In this document: positions 6,841 through 9,596 of the stretch, one piece after another
Layout: every line of letters starts with the position of its first letter
Position numbering within the stretch: the stretch's first letter is position 1
Assembly: GCF_947252345.1 (NCBI RefSeq)
Contig: NZ_CAMXVC010000045.1
Span: 1 to 9,596 of the forward strand
DNA length: 9,596 bases
Direction: 5' to 3'
Source of the DNA: an uncultured Finegoldia sp.
GTDB taxonomy: Bacteria; Bacillota; Clostridia; Tissierellales; Peptoniphilaceae
Notes under the pieces: generated by a model
Told to the model about the DNA's origin: nothing
Seen by the model: only the letters and a program-made list of their open reading frames with translations
The model's database searches: none
Position numbers and translations under genes: made by a program

Positions 6841-6948
6841 TTAGTATACAATGGATGTAAGTTGGCTTTGCGTGGTTTTTGAGCGTGTTTTGGCTGTATT
6901 GGGGAAGATATCAACGCTCTGGGGTCGAGTGCAATAAGTTAAATGACC
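6841..6948 (-). pseudogene. Possible minus-strand rum-like C-terminal fragment with altered tail
   Basis: On the minus strand a frame ending at TAA (6841-6843 on the plus strand) reads GHLTYCTRPQSVDIFPNTAK and then TRSKTTQSQLTSIVY. SVDIFPNTA resembles the conserved DMFPqTa of rum/RlmD proteins, but the HVE-VVLMS end is absent and replaced by other text. Such a replaced tail is what integration at a rum 3' end would leave. The local sequence is G+C-richer than its surroundings, and nothing else is recognisable between 6784 and 6948. The match rests on nine residues, so chance cannot be excluded. Confidence 0.3.
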
Positions 6949-7035
6949 GTTGCTTGTGCACAATGTGATATACAAATGTATCAATCACTTGGATTTTCAA
7001 TTCAGCTTGGAAACTTGTTTGCATTTGAACAATAA
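6949..7035 (+). pseudogene. C-terminal remnant of a GNAT acetyltransferase
   Basis: The frame ending at TAA 7033-7035 reads AQCDIQMYQSLGF, then SIQLGNLFAFEQ. The N-x-x-x-x-MY-x-SLGF pattern is the usual end of GNAT N-acetyltransferases (motif B region). No acetyl-CoA-binding R/QxxGxG motif in the same frame can be joined to it. A weak GLVSAIVKRF-like stretch near 6811-6841 may belong to the same lost gene. It sits 36 bases upstream of the NUDIX gene and makes no product. Confidence 0.5.
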
Positions 7036-7071
7036 GTCACAGTCATTAGATAAAAAATAAAGGAGTAAACT

Positions 7072-7557
7072 ATGGAACATAATTGTGGATTTATTAACGA
7101 AAAAAAAGCATTTAGATATAGAGCAGCAGCCATCATAGTAGAAGATGGATGCGTGCTACTTGCAAGAAATGATGAGGATGACTATTACTACTCGGTTGGT
7201 GGAGCAGTTCACATGGGCGAGACATCAGAAGAAGCCGTGAAGAGAGAAGTATTTGAAGAGACAGGTTTTAATTACGAAGTCGATCAACTTGCCGTGATAC
7301 ATGAGAACTTCTTCATCGGAAGCTCTGGCTTAAAAGGAGTAGACTTCCATGAGCTTACATTCTACTACTTGATGAAGCCCATTGGCAAAAGAGATTTTAC
7401 GAGCCATAGTACTACAGAGTCAGGTGCTAAAGAGACAATGCATTGGTTACCTATAGATGAGCTTGATAAGTTCAAGGCTTACCCGATATTTATGAAAGAA
7501 TATCTTAAATCGGAGCATAGTGGAGTAGAGCATATAATTTCAGATGAAAGATATTAA
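7072..7557 (+). CDS. NUDIX hydrolase (MutT-like)
   Basis: This 161-residue protein has a complete Nudix box at 44-66, fitting GX5EX7REUXEEXGU: Gly44, Glu50, Arg58-Glu59, Glu62-Glu63 and Gly65-Phe66. The Glu residues bind the divalent metal used to cleave nucleoside diphosphates linked to another moiety. The preceding strand RAAAIIVEDGCVLLARN and the GGAV turn are typical. Substrate class cannot be read from the sequence; candidates are oxidised or canonical (d)NTPs, sugar nucleotides and modified nucleotides such as antibiotics. AAGGAG at 7060-7065 lies six bases before the ATG. The gene is intact in a region full of pseudogenes, which suggests it is still selected. Its last 14 bases overlap the start of a 53-codon ORF. 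Confidence 0.93.
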   Translation: MEHNCGFINEKKAFRYRAAAIIVEDGCVLLARNDEDDYYYSVGGAVHMGETSEEAVKREVFEETGFNYEVDQLAVIHENFFIGSSGLKGVDFHELTFYYLMKPIGKRDFTSHSTTESGAKETMHWLPIDELDKFKAYPIFMKEYLKSEHSGVEHIISDERY

Positions 7558-7705
7558 TGAATCACGCTATTACGGCAAGAGATCGTTACATAAACATTAT
7601 TTCTTAGAAGATTATGACAAGAAGAATGTGTTTGATATTGAAGAATATGTAAAGAGAAAAGGCAATGTTAAGCTTAATAGAAATACTGTAATTACAAGAT
7701 TGTAA
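7544..7705 (+). CDS. Hypothetical 53-residue protein overlapping the NUDIX gene end
   Basis: ATG 7544 starts inside the last codons of the NUDIX gene in another frame and runs to TAA 7703-7705. It reads MKDINESRYYGKRSLHKHYF, then LEDYDKKNVFDIEEYVKRKG and NVKLNRNTVITRL. The composition is basic and hydrophilic with many Tyr, Lys and Asp, and it looks like real protein text. A stop just upstream in its frame (7535-7537) makes this the only ATG start. There is no good ribosome binding site, so translation would rely on coupling to the NUDIX gene. It could be a small partner of that gene or the cut-off start of a longer lost gene. No family is recognised. Confidence 0.45.
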   Translation: MKDINESRYYGKRSLHKHYFLEDYDKKNVFDIEEYVKRKGNVKLNRNTVITRL

Positions 7706-7733
7706 TATTTACTGTTATAACTATATGAGCTAG

Positions 7734-7790
7734 GATATATTTGAAATAATAGAGCTAGATAAATTTGAAGTTATAGAGGTGATGAAATGA
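7734..7790 (+). pseudogene. Tail of a gene formerly upstream of the serine recombinase
   Basis: A short frame, DIFEIIELDKFEVIEVMK, ends in TGA 7788-7790 and overlaps the recombinase ATG as ATGA. Such ATGA overlaps are common inside recombinase cassettes. The IEVM-type ending and the coupling suggest the 3' end of a preceding cassette gene whose body is gone (upstream stop at 7731-7733). Only 18 residues remain, so the identity is unknown. Confidence 0.3.
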
Positions 7791-7953
7791 TTAGAAAAAT
7801 AAAAAAGAAAATGCTCAATCTACCGGAATTATTTCTAAAGAGAAGTTTGAAGCGGTTGAGCTTGAGATGGCGGCTCGGAGTAATGTAGAGATTGGAGAAG
7901 ATGGGAAGATGCACAGAAAGAGTAAGAAATATAGTTTGAAGAAGTGTTGGTAA
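7787..7953 (+). pseudogene. Serine recombinase with start and C-terminal piece, middle deleted
   Basis: A strong ribosome binding site, GAGGTGAT (7776-7783), stands four bases before ATG 7787, which begins MIRKIKKK, a typical opening of large serine recombinases. After a change of frame at about 7808-7812 the text becomes NAQSTGIISKEKFEAVELEM, then AARSNVEIGEDGKMHRKSKK and YSLKKCW, ending at TAA 7951-7953. GIISKE-FE-VE-EM-RSN is the segment after the recombinase domain, leading into the zinc-ribbon part of such enzymes. Several hundred residues, including the catalytic Ser domain, are missing, so a large internal deletion joined the two pieces. The relic shows that a serine-recombinase mobile element was once here. 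Confidence 0.68.
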
Positions 7954-7967
7954 AGGGAGATAGAAGT

Positions 7968-8576
7968 ATGCTTGGAAACTTAAAACTATTAAAAGAAGAT
8001 ATGGAGAATAAAGGGTGGACAATTTGTACCTTCACGTTTCGATATAAAAGTATTAACTATATTGTCTTGGTAAAAAGATTTGTTGGTGGAGAAAAAAGAA
8101 TAGACCGATATGCTTTAGTGAAATTAGAGTTTATGAAAGAAACTAATCTAGATGACCCTTTGATTGTGGAAGCTAATTCCAGAGAGTTAATTATCGATGC
8201 GAAGACATTAAGAGAATACTTTGGCATTGAATATGCTCCTAATTTAGGCAATATACTTCAACAATTTACAGAAAGACTAGGTGGATGTATTCCTACTGAG
8301 ATTAAACTCCAACCTTCGGTTCTAGAAAAACAAGCGATGCTTCGTTCGCTAAGCAAAAGCGATTCGGAAGATCCAAACAAAATTTATTGCACTGGTGTCA
8401 AAAGAAACCCTGAGGGAAAAAATAGAAGCGAGTTTAATGCCGATAAAACAAAACTGCTCAGAAAGAACTTATTCAAATATTACAAAGACGACTGTAGTAT
8501 AAGTTTTTGCTATTCAGCAGACTCAACAAAAGAAAATGATGATGCAACTATTCTAAAAAACTTTTCCAATCATTAG
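7968..8576 (+). CDS. Conserved protein resembling DUF6037 family
   Basis: This intact protein has about 202 residues and starts MLGNLKLLKEDMENKGWTIC. The ATG at 7968 is preferred over GTG 7944 because GGGAG (7955-7959) lies eight bases upstream of it, and the GTG would start inside the recombinase relic. It contains FRYKSINYIVLVKRFVGGE (an alternating strand pattern), IIDAKTLREYFGIEYAPNLG, ILQQFTERLGGCIPTEIKL and SKSDSEDPNKIYCTGVKRNP, and ends in a Ser/Asp/Lys-rich tail. From memory this matches DUF6037, a family of about 200 residues found in Firmicutes and often near recombinases. Its function is not known to me. There are no transmembrane segments, signal peptide or obvious catalytic motif. 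It lies between mobile-element relics and has kept a clean frame, so it is probably functional cargo. Confidence 0.7.
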   Translation: MLGNLKLLKEDMENKGWTICTFTFRYKSINYIVLVKRFVGGEKRIDRYALVKLEFMKETNLDDPLIVEANSRELIIDAKTLREYFGIEYAPNLGNILQQFTERLGGCIPTEIKLQPSVLEKQAMLRSLSKSDSEDPNKIYCTGVKRNPEGKNRSEFNADKTKLLRKNLFKYYKDDCSISFCYSADSTKENDDATILKNFSNH

Positions 8577-8643
8577 GAGAAAAATTACTATAGGGCTGTA
8601 ATTTTGAAAAATAGCCTAATTAAGATTGAAAAAATAAGCTGAA

Positions 8644-8759
8644 ACAAAGCGTAAGAACCCTGATTACGTGAGGAAAATTAAGTTTCTTGACCAGTTTCCA
8701 AAATTAGCCTAACAATCCATGTTGAGAGTGTCGTATTGATGTCAAAAATAAGGAAATAA
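8644..8759 (+). pseudogene. Second 3' end of a rum/RlmD-family uracil-5-methyltransferase
   Basis: One frame reads NPDYVRKIKFLDQFP (8656-8700), like the family's Y-V-KI--vDqFP segment. Then eight extra bases (within 8701-8711) shift the frame, and the text resumes TIHVESVVLMSKIRK with TAA at 8757-8759. This is the same conserved C-terminus as at 6712-6783, but it differs in many bases and in its last residues, so the two come from different rum-type genes or element ends. The frame break means no product. The last codons contain the AAGGA ribosome binding site (8750-8754) of the acetyltransferase that starts two bases after the stop. Confidence 0.65.
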
Positions 8760-8760
8760 A

Positions 8761-9219
8761 ATGATTAAATATAAAAAAATTAGATTAACAGAACAAGATC
8801 AAAACCTTGAGGAATTACTTAAGTTATCAGAAGCATGGGCTAATGAAAATTGTTGCCCATCATATTATAAAAATGATCCAACCGATTTTATTAATAAAGA
8901 CATATATTTGGCTGTTGAGGATAATTGTATTGTTGCGTATGCTTTTGGACATATATGTGTTAAAACAGAAAATACCTCATATAATAAAATTGGTGAAAAA
9001 GCATTTGAACTAGATGAAATATATGTTATGCAGACTCATCGCAAAAAAGGTATCGGGAAAGAGCTTTATAGATTTTTAGAAAAAGATGTGCAAGATCGCG
9101 TTGAAGTGATTGGAGTAATTGCCTCATCATATCAATATAATAGTCTCCTGAGATTTTATATTGAAGAATTAGACTTTCAATTTAATCATGCATTATTGGT
9201 AAAACGAACACATCAATAA
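8761..9219 (+). CDS. GNAT-family N-acetyltransferase
   Basis: This 152-residue protein has the GNAT fold pattern: a substrate-facing N-terminal half with DIYLAVEDNCIVAYAFGHI (47-65), then motif A ELDEIYVMQTHRKKGIGKEL (83-102). The acetyl-CoA pyrophosphate loop RKKGIG is at 94-99. Motif B is SSYQYNSLLRFYIEELDFQF (122-141). GNAT enzymes move the acetyl group of acetyl-CoA to amines on proteins, antibiotics or metabolites. The acceptor here is unknown. Two Cys and a Trp-containing helix (SEAWANENCCPSYY, 23-36) probably line the acceptor site. The ribosome binding site AAGGA at 8750-8754 lies inside the end of the rum relic, six bases before ATG. The gene is intact and followed by an AT-rich terminator candidate. 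A resistance role is possible but cannot be concluded. Confidence 0.88.
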   Translation: MIKYKKIRLTEQDQNLEELLKLSEAWANENCCPSYYKNDPTDFINKDIYLAVEDNCIVAYAFGHICVKTENTSYNKIGEKAFELDEIYVMQTHRKKGIGKELYRFLEKDVQDRVEVIGVIASSYQYNSLLRFYIEELDFQFNHALLVKRTHQ

Positions 9220-9253
9220 CTCATAATATATGACATTTTTGTTCGAAAATAAG

Positions 9254-9279
9254 ATATTTATTATGTAAATATATTTTTT
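9254..9279 (+). terminator. AT-rich terminator candidate after the acetyltransferase
   Basis: ATATTTA (9254-9260) pairs with TAAATAT (9266-9272) around the loop TTATG and is followed by six T (9274-9279). The stem has no G-C pairs, so it would be weak, and such patterns arise by chance in this AT-rich DNA. It is placed correctly, 34 bases after the acetyltransferase stop. Confidence 0.4.
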
Positions 9280-9308
9280 ATCGAAATTTGTATTAAAATA
9301 GTGAATAG

Positions 9309-9341
9309 ATAGCTTTCTGTTTACCGGAATAACAAAGCTAT
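9309..9341 (+). promoter_or_regulatory. Stem-loop in the leader of the lipoprotein gene
   Basis: ATAGCTTT (9309-9316) pairs perfectly with AAAGCTAT (9334-9341). Inside, GTT (9319-9321) can pair with AAC (9331-9333), leaving the loop TACCGGAAT. The sequence TGTTTTAACCTTTAATTT follows. The hairpin ends 17 bases before the strong ribosome binding site TAGGAGGT (9359-9365 region). It could be an attenuator, an mRNA-stabilising 5' hairpin or a weak terminator. A TAAAAT (9294-9299) just upstream could be its -10 box, although no matching -35 is clear. Confidence 0.45.
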
Positions 9342-9373
9342 GTTTTAACCTTTAATTTAGGAGGTAAAATCAA

Positions 9374-9596
9374 ATGAAAATTTCGAAAAATAATATTTGT
9401 TTTGTCATTTTTGTAGTATTTCTTTTATCACTTCTTTCAGCATGTCAGAATCAAAATAATTTCAATAATAACAATAAAATACAATCAAAAGGGCAAACTC
9501 CTACAAATACCAAAATACAATCGAACGAGCAAACTTCTACAAATAGCAAAAAGCAATCGAACGAGCAAACTTCTACGAATAGCAAAAAGCAATCGA
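9374..9596 (+). CDS. Repeat-containing surface lipoprotein (N-terminal part, cut by window end)
   Basis: ATG 9374 follows a near-perfect ribosome binding site, AGGAGGT, ending nine bases before it. The first 23 residues are a lipoprotein signal peptide with basic MKISKN, a hydrophobic core ICFVIFVVFLLSLL and the lipobox LLSAC. Cys24 would be lipidated and anchored in the membrane outer face. An Asn/Gln-rich linker (QNQNNFNNNNK, 25-35) is followed by 12-residue tandem repeats from residue 36, the consensus being KQSNEQTSTNSK. This Ser/Thr/Asn/Gln-rich, charged, disordered stretch resembles the stalks of surface lipoproteins that hold a domain away from the wall. The functional domain lies beyond the window, so it could be a substrate-binding protein, adhesin or immunity lipoprotein. 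There is no sign of decay in the visible part. Confidence 0.88.
   Translation, partial: MKISKNNICFVIFVVFLLSLLSACQNQNNFNNNNKIQSKGQTPTNTKIQSNEQTSTNSKKQSNEQTSTNSKKQS
9479..9596 (+). repeat. 36-bp tandem repeats coding 12-residue units
   Basis: Units run at 9479-9514, 9515-9550, 9551-9586 and a partial one from 9587 to the window end. Units two and three differ at only three or so bases. The first is more diverged (AAAGGG for AACGAG, CCT for TCT, ACC for AGC). The period is a multiple of three, so copy number can change without breaking the frame. The gradient from diverged to near-identical copies suggests recent duplication toward the 3' side. Confidence 0.92.

Noticed and set aside
7771..8251. 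Several minus-strand frames across the recombinase relic and the DUF6037-like gene
   Set aside because: They overlap plus-strand text with recognisable family patterns and have antisense-type composition.
8591..8618. Hairpin TAGGGCT/AGCCTA after the DUF6037-like gene considered as a terminator
   Set aside because: The stem has an unpaired G, the inner part folds poorly and there is no T-tract after it.
8807..9013. Second plus-strand frame inside the acetyltransferase gene
   Set aside because: It is a shadow in another frame. The GNAT frame has the acetyl-CoA motif and a ribosome binding site.
9479..9596. Regular 36-bp repeats considered as a CRISPR array
   Set aside because: The units are directly tandem with no unique spacers, and they encode 12-residue repeats in frame with a lipoprotein signal peptide.

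Overview
The window is strongly AT-rich. It uses TAA, TAG and TGA as stops and has AGGAG-type ribosome binding sites, so it looks like chromosomal DNA of a low-GC Gram-positive bacterium. The style of the IS3 remnant, serine recombinase, ABC-F and lipoprotein genes suggests an anaerobic member of the Clostridia/Tissierellia (Finegoldia, Anaerococcus or Peptoniphilus relatives). This placement is inferred from gene style, not from a marker gene.

Left part (1-4895), mostly intact genes on the + strand. It opens with the tail of an unidentified gene, followed by a small stand-alone GIY-YIG nuclease-fold protein that has its own promoter and an odd seven-codon mini-ORF at its start. Next come an O6-alkylguanine-DNA alkyltransferase and a decayed spacer. 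A 1050-residue superfamily 1 (UPF1/DNA2-like) helicase with a long coiled-coil insertion follows and is closed by a strong hairpin terminator. All three complete genes act on nucleic acids, but they are separately spaced, so a joint system is only a possibility.

Middle and right (4922-8759), a graveyard of mobile-element debris with a few living genes. In order it holds: a minus-strand C-terminal gene fragment; a dead IS3-family element whose programmed frameshift signal is still readable; the C-terminal ATPase domain of a broken ABC-F ribosomal-protection protein; the 3' end of a 23S rRNA/tRNA uracil-5-methyltransferase (rum/RlmD family); and a GNAT acetyltransferase tail. After these come an intact NUDIX hydrolase overlapping a 53-codon ORF, an internally deleted serine recombinase, an intact gene resembling DUF6037, and a second rum/RlmD 3'-end fragment. 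The 3' end of rum is a known integration site of serine-recombinase conjugative elements. Two rum tails about 2 kb apart with a recombinase relic between them therefore suggest the scar of one or more integrated elements, with the NUDIX and DUF6037-like genes as surviving cargo.

Right end (8761-9596). An intact GNAT acetyltransferase starts one base after the second rum tail. It is followed by an AT-rich terminator-like hairpin, a leader stem-loop, and the start of a lipoprotein whose exposed stalk is made of 36-bp (12-residue) tandem repeats and runs off the window.

No rRNA, tRNA or CRISPR array was found. The best candidates for something unusual are the two rum scars around the NUDIX/DUF6037 cargo, the helicase with its unassigned N-terminus and coiled coil, and the mini-ORF/poly-A arrangement at the GIY-YIG gene. 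None of these proves a new system from sequence alone.
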